A DNA stretch of 49,519 nt from Alicyclobacillus contaminans DSM 17975 (GTDB lineage: Bacteria; Bacillota; Bacilli; Alicyclobacillales; Alicyclobacillaceae): the NCBI RefSeq assembly GCF_000429525.1, contig NZ_AUCA01000028.1, forward strand, positions 1 through 49,519. Direction: 5' to 3'. Within the stretch, counting starts at the first letter, position 1, and every line of letters begins with the position of its first letter. This document shows, one piece after another, positions 22,341 to 30,546 of the stretch. A program made the position numbers and the translations under genes. A model generated the notes under the pieces. The model searched no databases. It was not told where the DNA came from and saw only the letters and a program-made list of their open reading frames with translations.

Positions 22341-23422
22341 AATCGATACTTCGCCAGTTGTCGACGCCGGTCATTGCCGCCGTGTTGGCGATGCTTGTCG
22401 GCGGGATTGTCGCCGCGGCCATCGGTTACAACCCGCTGCAGGTCTACGGTTCACTCCTGAGCGGAGCGTTCGGCAATGCGTACAACCTGGGCAACACCCT
22501 CGCGATTGCCACACCGCTCATTCTGATTGGACTCGGCATTGCGGTGGCGTTCCGCGCCGGCCTGTTCAACATCGGTGCCGAAGGTCAGTATTGGGTGGCG
22601 GTGATGTGCGCCGCGTGGACCGGATATCACTTCACCACACTGCCCGGGTGGCTGCACATCATCCTGTGTTTGTTGGTGGCGATGGTGGCCGGCGGCCTGT
22701 GGGCCGGAATCATCCCCGGACTCGCGAAGACGTATCGGGGCGCGCACGAAGTGATCACCACCATGATGATGAGCTACATCGGCATCCTGCTCTGCAAGTA
22801 CATGATTGAGGAAGGCCCGATGCGTAAACCGGGCAGCATGCCGGAATCCGAGGCGGTCGCTCAAAATACGTGGCTGCCGGTGTTGAGCCCATCCTCGCCA
22901 CAGCTCACCATCGGCCTGTTCATCGCCATCGCGGCGGTCATTGTGGTCTGGTTCATCCTGTTTCACACCACCATCGGCTTTCAGCTGCGCACGGTCGGTC
23001 TGAATCCACGCGCCGCCCGTTACGCGGGTATCCGGGTGACCTGGTACACCATCCTGGCCCTCGGCCTCAGCGGTATGTTGGCCGGTTTGGCCGGTGGCGT
23101 GCAATTGTTGGCGATGGATCATCGCTTGGCCGAAGGCTTCAACACGGGATACGGTTACACGGGAATAGTGGTATCGCTGCTCGCCCGCAACAATCCCTTT
23201 GGCGTGATTGTGTCCGCCATCTTCTTCGCAGCTCTGTCCACGGGCGGCCAGAACATGCAGCAAGTCACCAATATTCCCGCCAGCCTGACCGACGTCCTGA
23301 CTGGACTTATCATCTTCTTCGTGGCGGCGGAACGATTACTGCCACAGGTAATTCAATGGTATCGGCGCCGCACATCTCGCGTGCGCACGTCAACCGCTGG
23401 GGAGGGACCGAAATCGGCATGA
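22337..23422 (+). CDS. Nucleoside ABC transporter, permease 1
   Basis: A 361-residue integral membrane protein of the BPD_transp_2 (RbsC/NupP-like) family. There are about eight to ten hydrophobic segments, beginning PVIAAVLAMLVGGIVAAAIGY. The family's hallmark region AFRAGLFNIGAEGQYWVAV lies near residue 75, and FHTTIGFQLRTVGLNPRAARYAGI is the coupling-helix region that docks on the ATPase. The GTG start overlaps the ATPase stop codon. It forms a heterodimer with the next gene product. Confidence 0.92.
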   Translation: MKSILRQLSTPVIAAVLAMLVGGIVAAAIGYNPLQVYGSLLSGAFGNAYNLGNTLAIATPLILIGLGIAVAFRAGLFNIGAEGQYWVAVMCAAWTGYHFTTLPGWLHIILCLLVAMVAGGLWAGIIPGLAKTYRGAHEVITTMMMSYIGILLCKYMIEEGPMRKPGSMPESEAVAQNTWLPVLSPSSPQLTIGLFIAIAAVIVVWFILFHTTIGFQLRTVGLNPRAARYAGIRVTWYTILALGLSGMLAGLAGGVQLLAMDHRLAEGFNTGYGYTGIVVSLLARNNPFGVIVSAIFFAALSTGGQNMQQVTNIPASLTDVLTGLIIFFVAAERLLPQVIQWYRRRTSRVRTSTAGEGPKSA

Positions 23423-24339
23423 GCATACTCACCAACCCCCAACTGTGGGCTTCGACGCTGGCCATGGCCGTGCCATTGGCGCTGCCGGCCATCGGCGGCA
23501 CATTCTCCGAACGAACCGGTGTTGTCAACATCGCCATGGAAGGCATCATGCTGATGGGCGCCTTTTTCGGCGTGTCGTTCGCATACTGGACACATTCCGC
23601 TTGGCTCGGCGCCATCGGCGGCATGTTGATGGGCGGTCTGCTGTCCGCAGTGTTCGCCTGGGCGGCCATTCGCCTGGCGGCCGATCAGGTCGTACTGGGC
23701 ATGGCCATCAACATTTTTGCCGCTGGCCTCACCACCTTCCTGCTGGATACGGTGTTTGGCTACGGCGGTACGCCGCCCGATACGCCGCAGCTGCCGACGT
23801 GGTCCATTCCCGGATTGTCCCACATTCCTTTTGTGGGCGCCTTTTTCACCAACCAAAGCGTATTGGTCTACATCATGTTGATTCTCGTGGGGCTGTCGCA
23901 CTGGTTTCTGTTCCACACCCGATTGGGACTGCGGATGCGCGCGGTGGGCGAAAACCCGCTGGCGGCGGACACAGCTGGACTGAACGTGTGGCGTCTGCGA
24001 TACACCGGCGTCATCATCGGTGGACTGCTGTCTGCGCTCGGCGGCGTCTATCTGTCGCTCGGCATTCTCAATTCGTTTGACGTGAACATGACCAACGGAC
24101 GCGGTTACATCGCGCTGGCGGCCATGATCTTCGGGAAATGGACGCCGCTCGGATCGTTTGGCGCGTCTCTGTTGTTCGGATTCGCCACGGCGCTCGGCAT
24201 CGCGCTGCAGGGCAATGGCATCTCGGCAAACCTGCTCGGCATGTTGCCATACGTCCTGACCATTCTCGCGTTGGCGGGTCTGGTGGGGCGCAGTAAGCCC
24301 CCGGCGGCAGACGGCATTCCATACACCCCACAGCGCTGA
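23419..24339 (+). CDS. Nucleoside ABC transporter, permease 2
   Basis: A 306-residue permease of the same family as its upstream neighbour, with FSERTGVVNIAMEGIMLMGAFFGV near the start and FHTRLGLRMRAVGENPLAADTAGLNVWRLRY as the coupling region. About eight to nine membrane segments. ATG 23419 overlaps the previous stop (ATGA) and has GGAGGGA upstream; frames opening earlier are shadows. Last gene of the operon, with a strong terminator 20 bases on. Confidence 0.93.
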   Translation: MSILTNPQLWASTLAMAVPLALPAIGGTFSERTGVVNIAMEGIMLMGAFFGVSFAYWTHSAWLGAIGGMLMGGLLSAVFAWAAIRLAADQVVLGMAINIFAAGLTTFLLDTVFGYGGTPPDTPQLPTWSIPGLSHIPFVGAFFTNQSVLVYIMLILVGLSHWFLFHTRLGLRMRAVGENPLAADTAGLNVWRLRYTGVIIGGLLSALGGVYLSLGILNSFDVNMTNGRGYIALAAMIFGKWTPLGSFGASLLFGFATALGIALQGNGISANLLGMLPYVLTILALAGLVGRSKPPAADGIPYTPQR

Positions 24340-24359
24340 CCAAAACACCATCATACAGA

Positions 24360-24398
24360 AAGACCTGGCCTGCCCGTCGGCAGCCAGGTCTTTTTCAT
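24360..24398 (+). terminator. Terminator of the nucleoside transporter operon
   Basis: AGACCTGGC / GCCAGGTCT stem followed directly by TTTTTC. A clear Rho-independent terminator. Confidence 0.85.
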
Positions 24399-24576
24399 GT
24401 GAGCACAAGGTTTCTTGCCGTTCGAAACGCGTCCGCGTGATCCTCGACCCACTGTTGACCCCCGCAGCGCATCCCAAGCTTCCTTCAGCAGAGTATATGG
24501 CAGAACCATGTCTTTTCGTGATGCGCCAGATATCGTAACATGGATGTAGGAATGATGAGAAAGGAGCCAGCGCCAC

Positions 24577-24942
24577 ATGTCGGACATGGTGAATGGTTCA
24601 GGTTATTTTCACCAAGCGTATCGCGTCTATGCCAGCGAACAGGGGAATGACCCGCAGACCGGGCGGATTAAGGCCGCCGAGGTGGCGAGCGCAACCGAGC
24701 CGTTTGCGGTGGCCCCATCCATACCTACGGCCATTGTGGATGAGGTGTTCATCAGCCCGGAAGCCGCTCGATTGTATCTGGGCAGCCTGCGTCGACGCGC
24801 GCTCGTGGAGAGAAAAAGTGAAACCAAAGCCTTCGACGGGATGTCTTCCAGTACTGCCGCCGAACCATTTGACGAAACCACCACGCTGGCGTCAGAACGG
24901 CCCATAGAGAAACTAGGACACGACATCGATAAAAAAAGCTGA
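24577..24942 (+). CDS. Hypothetical protein
   Basis: A 121-residue soluble, Ala/Glu/Ser-rich protein with no motif I recognise. Residues 1-35 contain aromatic and charged positions (YFHQAYRVYASEQ); the centre has DEVFISPEAARLYLGSLRRRALVERK, likely a helix; the tail is acidic then basic (KLGHDIDKKS). AAAGGAGCC stands well placed before the ATG. Its stop codon lies inside the stem of the following bidirectional terminator. It is flanked by the transporter terminator and tRNA-Arg, so it is transcribed alone. Confidence 0.6.
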   Translation: MSDMVNGSGYFHQAYRVYASEQGNDPQTGRIKAAEVASATEPFAVAPSIPTAIVDEVFISPEAARLYLGSLRRRALVERKSETKAFDGMSSSTAAEPFDETTTLASERPIEKLGHDIDKKS

Positions 24943-24966
24943 CTCTCAAGAGTCAGCTTCTCCTTT
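24936..24966. terminator. Bidirectional terminator
   Basis: AAGCTGACTC/GAGTCAGCTT stem (24936-24945 / 24950-24959), with seven As before and a T-rich run after. It serves the plus-strand hypothetical gene and the minus-strand tRNA-Arg. Confidence 0.8.
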
Positions 24967-24972
24967 TCGTTA

Positions 24973-25048
24973 TGGTGCGCCCAGAGGGAATTGAACCCCC
25001 GCACCCGGTTCCGGAGACCGGTGCTCTATCCGCTGAGCTATGGGCGCC
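24973..25048 (-). tRNA. tRNA-Arg (CCG)
   Basis: Acceptor GGCGCCC/GGGCGCA region, anticodon loop CTCCGGA giving CCG (codon CGG), T-arm GGTTCAATTCC, encoded CCA. Single gene directly followed by the bidirectional terminator. Confidence 0.95.
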
Positions 25049-25132
25049 AGTCACGAAAAGAAATATACCATACAGGCAGAGGGATTGCAAGTACAAAGGC
25101 GGATAAAATGTGCACATCCCAATATGCCCCAG

Positions 25133-26686
25133 TCAGTTCTTTCTCACACCCAGGACATCGAGCAGTGCACCCGCCTTGTGGCTGCACTCCTGCCACTCCA
25201 ATTCCGGAACGCTGTCCGCGACAATGCCCGCTCCCACCTGAACATAGTACCATTCCGCGTGTTCAACAATGGTTCTGATGACAATGGCCGTGTTGGCATT
25301 CCCGTCAAAATCGACGACGCCAACCATGCCTCCGTACGGACCGCGCCGATGTGTCTCCAGTTCATCGATGATCTCCATCGCGCGAATTTTCGGAGCGCCC
25401 GACAGAGTCCCTGCGGGGAATGTGGCGAGCAGTGCGTGGAAGACACTCACGTCATCTCGGAGTCTGCCCTGCACCGTCGAAACGAGGTGAAACAGGTGAG
25501 AGTACGCCTCCACAGTCATGAATTTCTTGACCTCCACCGTACCGTACCGGCACACGCGCCCAAGATCATTCCGGCACAGGTCAACCAACATGACGTGTTC
25601 GGCCCGCTCCTTCTCATCTTCCAACAGCCGCTGGACCAACTTCGCGTCCTCTTCGGCTGATTGACCGCGACCTTTCGATGTTCCCGCGATGGGCTTCATT
25701 TCCGCCACACCGTTCACCACACGGAATTGGACTTCCGGGCTCGCGCCGAACAGCCGCATGTCCGGATATTCGGCCATGAACATATAAGGGGAAGGGTTCA
25801 TGCGGCGCAGTATATCATACACCGCGTAGTGATGCATGCGCTTGGGAACGCGGAGTCGCTTCGACAAGACAACCTGAAAGATATCTCCCGCGGCGATGTA
25901 CGCCTTGGCCTTCTCTACGTTCCGCACATATTCGTCTCTCGGAACGTCTTCCACCGCTTCCCCGGAGACAAGTTCAGCCGAATGGGTGAAAGCATCAGGG
26001 GTCCGTTGCCTCCGTTCCTTCAGAACCAGTTGCCGCACCGCCGACACGCGCTGCGACAACTTCTGATATGTCTCAGCGGGGCACAGGCGGTCCAACACAG
26101 CGAGACTATCGTACACCTCCACCTCCTCCCCGACATGAACGGTGGCCGCAAACCACTGCAGCCGGATATCCGGCAGATTTCTGTCGTCCATCGTGGTTTT
26201 CGGAAGACGCTCCAAATAGTGGACTGCATCGTAGCCGATGTATCCAAACAGCCCCGCGGCGAACGGAGGCTGTTGAGTCGTGGAGCGGCACTGTTGAATA
26301 TAGCTGCGAATATGTTCCAACAACGCCATGGGATCCTCTGTCCGGTAACACAGTGCGCCGCCATCCACATAACTCCGGGACAACGACCGAGCCTCTATGC
26401 CCAGTTCAACATATCCCAGGCGTTCCAGTTCCGCCCGCAGAGCATCCACCAACCCCTCCACGGCATCCACGGTGACCCGACCATCCTTGACTTGAAACTC
26501 CAACACGGGCACGGCCGCCACCAGACTCATCCGGTACGGGCTCTCCGCATCCCGCGCAGCGTCCAACAGGAACGCCTGGCCCTCCCCGAATTCATCCACC
26601 AGAGCGAGGTATGTGTAGAACGGATCGATGGCTGTGGACGCCACCGCACCGGTGAACATCGCGATTGGGCTCTGCTGCATGGTCAT
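25133..26686 (-). CDS. trpE: Anthranilate synthase component I
   Basis: Converts chorismate, with ammonia from the partner TrpG, to anthranilate, the first step of tryptophan synthesis. The 517-residue protein has the N-terminal regulatory domain and the C-terminal chorismate-binding domain with IFQVVLSKRL, PSPYMFMAEYPD, FGASPEVQFRV, PIAGTSKGRG, MLVDLCRNDLGRVC, ATFPAGTLSGAPKIRAMEI and GPYGGMVG. PIAGT favours TrpE over PabB (PIKGT). The usual feedback motif LLES reads LLDA (AFLLDAARDAES), so tryptophan inhibition may be altered. It is the second gene after trpG. No other trp genes are in the window. Confidence 0.88.
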   Translation of the reverse strand: MTMQQSPIAMFTGAVASTAIDPFYTYLALVDEFGEGQAFLLDAARDAESPYRMSLVAAVPVLEFQVKDGRVTVDAVEGLVDALRAELERLGYVELGIEARSLSRSYVDGGALCYRTEDPMALLEHIRSYIQQCRSTTQQPPFAAGLFGYIGYDAVHYLERLPKTTMDDRNLPDIRLQWFAATVHVGEEVEVYDSLAVLDRLCPAETYQKLSQRVSAVRQLVLKERRQRTPDAFTHSAELVSGEAVEDVPRDEYVRNVEKAKAYIAAGDIFQVVLSKRLRVPKRMHHYAVYDILRRMNPSPYMFMAEYPDMRLFGASPEVQFRVVNGVAEMKPIAGTSKGRGQSAEEDAKLVQRLLEDEKERAEHVMLVDLCRNDLGRVCRYGTVEVKKFMTVEAYSHLFHLVSTVQGRLRDDVSVFHALLATFPAGTLSGAPKIRAMEIIDELETHRRGPYGGMVGVVDFDGNANTAIVIRTIVEHAEWYYVQVGAGIVADSVPELEWQECSHKAGALLDVLGVRKN

Positions 26687-26713
26687 CTTGTTCTCCCCTT
26701 CCGCTCAACGAAG

Positions 26714-27271
26714 TCAGCTGGCCAAAAAGTTGCGCAATATGGTCTTTCCATGTGTGGTCAGAATGGACTCCGGGTGAAACTGCACCCCCACCGCTCCGGT
26801 GGGCAGGTGGCGCAGCCCCATGATGACATGGTCACACGTCGCGGACACGGCGAACGAACTCGGCAGGGAGTCTCCGTCCACCATCAGGGAGTGGTACCTC
26901 GTCGCTTGGAATGGGCTCGGAACATCTTTGAACAGGGCATCCCCCGTGTGATGTATCATACTGGTCTTCCCGTGCATCAAAACGCGCGCGCGCACCACAC
27001 GGCCGCCGAACGCCTGTCCCAGCGCCTGGTGACCGAGACACACTCCCAGGACAGGGATACGGCCAGCGAAATGGCGAATGGCAGCCAACGAACATCCTGC
27101 CTCATTCGGTGTACAGGGACCGGGAGAGACCAGCACATGCGACGGACGGAGCGCCACCAAGTCCGACAGGGGGACGCTGTTTCGCCGAACCACCACGTCG
27201 GCTCCGAGTTCCGCGCAATACTGCACCAGGTTGTACGTAAATGAGTCATAATTGTCAATCACCAGCAGCAT
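26714..27271 (-). CDS. trpG: Anthranilate synthase component II (glutamine amidotransferase)
   Basis: Releases ammonia from glutamine for component I. The 185-residue class I amidotransferase has VIDNYDSFTYNLVQY at the start, LVSPGPCTPNEAG, the nucleophile elbow GVCLGHQALGQAFGG (Cys), and the His-Glu pair in GVQFHPESILT. In many Bacillota one such protein serves both anthranilate and aminodeoxychorismate synthases. ATG 27271 is chosen because the family starts at MLLVIDNYDSFT; residues read upstream come from the attenuator. Its leader carries a terminator hairpin and a run of (G/U)AG triplets, as expected for TRAP control. Confidence 0.9.
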   Translation of the reverse strand: MLLVIDNYDSFTYNLVQYCAELGADVVVRRNSVPLSDLVALRPSHVLVSPGPCTPNEAGCSLAAIRHFAGRIPVLGVCLGHQALGQAFGGRVVRARVLMHGKTSMIHHTGDALFKDVPSPFQATRYHSLMVDGDSLPSSFAVSATCDHVIMGLRHLPTGAVGVQFHPESILTTHGKTILRNFLAS

Positions 27272-27317
27272 CCATTGCACACCCTTTCTGTTTCGCTTGT
27301 GAGCTGACCAGAAGGAA

Positions 27318-27345
27318 CAAAAAAACCACAGCAGTATAGCTGTGG
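27318..27345 (-). terminator. Attenuator terminator in the trpGE leader
   Basis: On the minus strand, CCACAGC (complement of 27339-27345) and GCTGTGG (complement of 27326-27332) form a 7-base stem, followed by seven Ts (27319-27325). It lies upstream of trpG, so it must be conditional. The loop and adjacent bases (27331-27339) can pair with a GTAGTGTAG segment (27397-27405) in the triplet array as an antiterminator. Confidence 0.75.
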
Positions 27346-27385
27346 CGTTTGTTGGACGCAATGATGCTCTTCATTCTCCGCGTCG

Positions 27386-27432
27386 CTTCCCTCAGTCTAC
27401 ACTACGCTCAACTTACTCAGCTCAACTACCTC
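27386..27432 (-). promoter_or_regulatory. TRAP-type (G/U)AG triplet array in the trpGE leader
   Basis: In transcript order the minus strand reads GAG, UAG, GAG, GAG, AAG, GAG, UAG, UAG, GAG, AAG, separated by 1-3 (mostly 2) bases: eight canonical triplets and two AAG variants in 47 bases. Two further GAGs follow with longer spacing (27376-27378, 27367-27369). This is the pattern bound by the TRAP protein (MtrB) in Bacillus. The array covers the antiterminator half-stem at 27397-27405, so binding would favour the terminator. Confidence 0.65.
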
Positions 27433-27433
27433 C

Positions 27434-27463
27434 AGATTACTCGACCACGCGACGCGACGTCAA
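27434..27463 (-). promoter_or_regulatory. Candidate promoter of trpGE
   Basis: TTGACG (27458-27463), 18 bases, TAATCT (27434-27439) on the minus strand. The start point would fall near 27427, at the beginning of the (G/U)AG array. Confidence 0.5.
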
Positions 27464-27477
27464 GACGCGATTCATAG

Positions 27478-27503
27478 AAAAAAGAGACCTTTCGGTCTCT
27501 CTC
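27478..27503 (-). terminator. Terminator of the nine-gene tRNA operon
   Basis: GAGAGACC/GGTCTCTT stem with a 4-base GAAA loop, followed on the minus strand by TTTTTTC. It ends the tRNA operon just before the trpGE promoter. Confidence 0.85.
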
Positions 27504-27513
27504 CTTCTTTGAT

Positions 27514-27590
27514 TGGTGGGCCTAAGAGGACTCGAACCTCTGACCTCACGATTATCAGTCGTGCGCTCTAGCCAGCTGAGCTATAGGCCC
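27514..27590 (-). tRNA. tRNA-Ile (GAT)
   Basis: Acceptor GGGCCTA/TAGGCCC, anticodon loop CTGATAA giving GAT, T-arm GGTTCGAGTCC, encoded CCA. Last gene of the nine-tRNA operon. Confidence 0.97.
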
Positions 27591-27596
27591 TTGGTG

Positions 27597-27673
27597 TGGC
27601 GGAGCTGACGGGATTCGAACCCGCGTTCTCCTGCGTGACAGGCAGGCATGTTAGGCCTCTACACCACAGCTCC
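27597..27673 (-). tRNA. tRNA-Asp (GTC)
   Basis: Acceptor GGAGCTG/CAGCTCC, anticodon loop CTGTCAC giving GTC, T-arm GGTTCGAATCC, discriminator G, encoded CCA. Confidence 0.97.
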
Positions 27674-27687
27674 ATAAAAAAGCAACT

Positions 27688-27763
27688 TGGTTGCGGGGGC
27701 AGGACTTGAACCTGCGACCTTCGGGTTATGAGCCCGACGAGCTGCCAACTGCTCCACCCCGCG
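27688..27763 (-). tRNA. Initiator tRNA-fMet (CAT)
   Basis: Acceptor CGCGGGG/CCCCGCA with the C1-A72 mismatch that marks initiators, and three G-C pairs closing the anticodon stem (GGGCTCATAACCC). Encoded CCA. Confidence 0.97.
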
Positions 27764-27788
27764 ATATGTCGCACCGAGCGCGGTGCTT

Positions 27789-27863
27789 TGGTGGGCGGTG
27801 GCAGGATCGAACTGCCGACCCCTCGCGTGTGAAGCGAGTGCTCTCCCGCTGAGCTAACCGCCC
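27789..27863 (-). tRNA. tRNA-Val (CAC)
   Basis: Acceptor GGGCGGT/ACCGCCC, anticodon loop TTCACAC giving CAC (codon GUG), T-arm AGTTCGATCCT, encoded CCA. Confidence 0.96.
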
Positions 27864-27864
27864 A

Positions 27865-27939
27865 TGGTGACCCCAAGGGGATTCGAACCCCTGTTACCGC
27901 CGTGAAAGGGCGGTGTCTTAACCACTTGACCATGGGGCC
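27865..27939 (-). tRNA. tRNA-Glu (TTC)
   Basis: Acceptor GGCCCCA/TGGGGTC, anticodon loop CTTTCAC giving TTC, T-arm GGTTCGAATCC, encoded CCA. Confidence 0.97.
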
Positions 27940-27968
27940 ATGGGTCCCACCGCGCCGGTGGGAGTCAT

Positions 27969-28043
27969 TGGCTCCCCGAGTAGGATTCGAACCTACGACC
28001 CTCCGGTTAACAGCCGGATGCTCTACCGCTGAGCTATCGAGGA
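27969..28043 (-). tRNA. tRNA-Asn (GTT)
   Basis: Acceptor TCCTCGA/TCGGGGA, anticodon loop CTGTTAA giving GTT, T-arm GGTTCGAATCC, encoded CCA. Confidence 0.96.
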
Positions 28044-28046
28044 ACG

Positions 28047-28122
<76 letters not shown>

Positions 28123-28124
28123 AC

Positions 28125-28207
28125 TGGTGCCGAAGGCCGGACTCGAACCGGCACGGTTTCCCGCACGATTTTGAGTCGTGTGCGTCTGCCAATTCCGCCA
28201 CTTCGGC
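28125..28207 (-). tRNA. tRNA-Leu (CAA)
   Basis: An 83-base class II tRNA: acceptor GCCGAAG/CTTCGGC, anticodon loop CTCAAAA giving CAA (codon UUG), extra variable arm, T-arm GGTTCGAGTCC, encoded CCA. Confidence 0.96.
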
Positions 28208-28208
28208 A

Positions 28209-28285
28209 TGGCGTGCCCGGAGAGATTCGAACTCCCGACCTCTTGATTCGTAGTCAAGCACTCTATCCAGCTGAGCTACGGGCAC
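28209..28285 (-). tRNA. tRNA-Arg (ACG)
   Basis: Acceptor GTGCCCG/CGGGCAC, anticodon loop CTACGAA giving ACG (A34 normally inosine), T-arm AGTTCGAATCT, encoded CCA. First gene of the nine-tRNA operon. Confidence 0.96.
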
Positions 28286-28336
28286 GCATCTTTTCGCGCC
28301 GCCTCATTCGGGCTTGTCGCGCGAGCGACAATGATT

Positions 28337-28365
28337 ATTATACTGACGCACCCTATACTTTGCAA
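28337..28365 (-). promoter_or_regulatory. Sigma-A promoter of the nine-tRNA operon
   Basis: TTGCAA (28360-28365), 17 bases, TATAAT (28337-28342) on the minus strand, about 50 bases before tRNA-Arg. A near-consensus strong promoter. Confidence 0.75.
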
Positions 28366-28477
28366 CTGGTTTTTGCATCTTTTTTCGATCCAAATCATTA
28401 CATCTGAATACCTCCCTCGTTCGCCTGTTTCTCGCCGTGGAAGTGATGCGTTCTCGGCATCCACCATGAGAATAAAA

Positions 28478-28508
28478 GAAAACTGCCGGGCGCTTTCGCC
28501 CGGCAGTG
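28478..28508 (-). terminator. Terminator of the chemotaxis receptor gene
   Basis: CTGCCGGGCG/CGCCCGGCAG stem on the minus strand, followed by TTTTCTTTT, 14 bases after the stop at 28522. Confidence 0.85.
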
Positions 28509-28521
28509 CCGCTCTCTGAAG

Positions 28522-30267
28522 TCACACCTTGAACTTGCCGACCAATTTTTGCAGTTCCTCCGCCATCAGTGACAGGTTGGCAGCAGACGACGTGATTTCC
28601 TCCATCGATGCCAACTGCTCCTCTGCCGCGGCTGCGACCGTCTGCGTTTCCGATGCAGTGGTGACCGCAATGTGATCAATCTCCACAATGGATGCCTCCA
28701 CTTCACCTGCCCCCGACTGAATCTGGCTTGCAACGGCCAACACTTCCTGTACACGGCGCTTCACGTCGCTTACCGCAATCAGAATCTGCTCAAACGACAT
28801 ACCGGCCTCGGTCACCGTGTCAACGCCCTTCTTCACTTCCCCCGTTGCATTCTCCATGGACGATACCACCCCGTGGGTTTCTACCCGGATGGTCTGAACG
28901 AGTTCAGCAATGCGCCCCGCGGACTGCGCGGACTCCTCGGCAAGTTTGCGCACCTCGTCCGCGACCACGGCAAAGCCTCGGCCATGTTCACCTGCCCGCG
29001 CCGCTTCAATCGCCGCATTCAGGGCCAGCAGGTTGGTCTGATCCGCGATACCGCGAATCAACTTCACCACATCGACAATTTCTTTGGAGCGATTCCCGAG
29101 CACCATCACTTTCTCGGACAATCGTCCCATTTCCTCACGGATGGCATTCATTTGCTCCACGACATGGCGGACCGCCGTACTGCCATCCATCGCCACGGCA
29201 TTGGCTTTTTCCGCCGCGCTCACCACCGATTCCGCATGACCGACGATTTCCTTCAAACCCGTGGTCATGGTCACGATGTGCCCAGCGGTGACGGATACAC
29301 CCTGCGCCTGCCGTTCCGCGCCGGATGCCACTTCCTGCATCGTGCTGGCGATGTGCTCCGTGGAGCGGCTTGTCTGTTCGGCGCTGGCGGTCAACTCTTC
29401 GGATGAAGCCGCAACCTGCTCTGCATTCAAGCCAACCTGGCCGATGAGCTGCCGCAGTCCGTCCACCATATTGTTGAAGTGGTGCGCCAAATCTCCGATC
29501 TCATCGTTGGTCGCAACGTCCAGGTGCCTCGTCAGGTCGCCTTCTCCTTCCGCAATATCCCGCAATTGGTTCGCCACGCGACGAATCGGCAGCACCACCG
29601 TTTTACGCAGATACATCAGCATGAAGACACCAATCACAATGGATACAATCAGCGTGATGCTCATCGCGATATAAGCAATATGCACGGTCGATCCGATGCG
29701 TTGTTCGGAACGCGAGGTGATTTGCCCCGCAATCTTTTCGACCGCACTGTAGGCAACCCGGAAATCGTCCATGGCTGCCTTGCCTGCGTCAAGATTCTGT
29801 TTGGCCGACGACAGCTGACCCGTTTGGATCTGCACTTGCAATCCGTCAAAGGACGACTGAACCAGGCTTTCCGCTGGCACCAGCTGCTGTTCAATCACCG
29901 GCTTCAGTTGCGGGTACGCGCTCTCAAACGACCGCAACGTTTTCAGATCCTTCACCGCTTGGGCCGATCCGTCCACATACGGTTGAAGATACTGCTTGTC
30001 CTGAGTGATGTAGTAGCCTCGAATTCCGGTTTCTTCATTAAGTAAGTCCTGCATCAAAGAATTGACCGTCTGATTGATGGGAATGGCGTGCTTTAAGACC
30101 TCCTCCGATGAGGCCTGAATCCCACTAAAAGAAAGAAAACTTAGCACCCCAAGCAGGACGCTGAAGAAGCCGATGACGGAGAACGCAATCATCAGTTTTT
30201 GCCTAACCGTCAAACGGATTTCTTGCATGGTAAATTTGCGCTTCGCGCCGTCACTAGCTCCCGGCAT
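28522..30267 (-). CDS. Methyl-accepting chemotaxis protein
   Basis: A 581-residue transmembrane receptor. First membrane helix at about 25-47 (LMIAFSVIGFFSVLLGVLSFLSF). A periplasmic-type four-helix sensor of the CHASE3 kind spans about 48-195; its NEETGIRGYYITQDKQYLQPY block is typical. The second membrane helix is at about 200-222, then a HAMP domain with LPIRRVANQLRDIAEGEGDLTRHLDV. The cytoplasmic signalling hairpin follows, with the conserved tip IADQTNLLALNAAIEAARAGEHGRGFAVVADEVRKLAEES that binds CheA and CheW. No chemotaxis genes are adjacent; orphan receptors are common. The ligand is unknown. The start has a purine-rich AGGGGGTAGGGG upstream. Confidence 0.95.
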   Translation of the reverse strand: MPGASDGAKRKFTMQEIRLTVRQKLMIAFSVIGFFSVLLGVLSFLSFSGIQASSEEVLKHAIPINQTVNSLMQDLLNEETGIRGYYITQDKQYLQPYVDGSAQAVKDLKTLRSFESAYPQLKPVIEQQLVPAESLVQSSFDGLQVQIQTGQLSSAKQNLDAGKAAMDDFRVAYSAVEKIAGQITSRSEQRIGSTVHIAYIAMSITLIVSIVIGVFMLMYLRKTVVLPIRRVANQLRDIAEGEGDLTRHLDVATNDEIGDLAHHFNNMVDGLRQLIGQVGLNAEQVAASSEELTASAEQTSRSTEHIASTMQEVASGAERQAQGVSVTAGHIVTMTTGLKEIVGHAESVVSAAEKANAVAMDGSTAVRHVVEQMNAIREEMGRLSEKVMVLGNRSKEIVDVVKLIRGIADQTNLLALNAAIEAARAGEHGRGFAVVADEVRKLAEESAQSAGRIAELVQTIRVETHGVVSSMENATGEVKKGVDTVTEAGMSFEQILIAVSDVKRRVQEVLAVASQIQSGAGEVEASIVEIDHIAVTTASETQTVAAAAEEQLASMEEITSSAANLSLMAEELQKLVGKFKV

Positions 30268-30318
30268 ACCCCTACCCCCTGCGAATTCTCTGGATGTTCT
30301 AACGACACTGCCGACATT

Positions 30319-30348
30319 TTATCACAGACTGGATAGATTGTCTGTCAA
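30319..30348 (-). promoter_or_regulatory. Candidate promoter of the chemotaxis receptor
   Basis: TTGACA (30343-30348), 18 bases, TGATAA (30319-30324) on the minus strand, about 50 bases before the ATG. Perfect -35 hexamer. Confidence 0.55.
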
Positions 30349-30392
30349 TCCAACTAACTTTCGCCAAATATGCCACATCCATCGCCGACCAC

Positions 30393-30417
30393 AAAAAAGC
30401 CGAAGCAAACGCTCCGG
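30393..30417 (-). terminator. Terminator downstream of the GH3 remnant
   Basis: CCGGAGC/GCTTCGG stem (one G-U pair) with a 4-base loop, followed by CTTTTTTG on the minus strand. Confidence 0.7.
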
Positions 30418-30546
30418 TGTTCTCTCTCGACCCAATGCGCTCGGTTTGTGAATCCCCCGTTTCGGTGTATCTATGGAATAGCCTCGGAATCAGTCTAGTT
30501 CCAAATATACAGAAATTCCGATTGGTTTGCAATGCTATTATGCATT

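Noticed and set aside
23353..24576. 407-residue minus-strand frame
   Set aside because: Antisense to the second permease; composition is Arg/Gln/His-rich and not protein-like.
25661..27244. 527-residue plus-strand frame opposite trpE and trpG
   Set aside because: Shadow of two genes with complete catalytic motifs on the minus strand.
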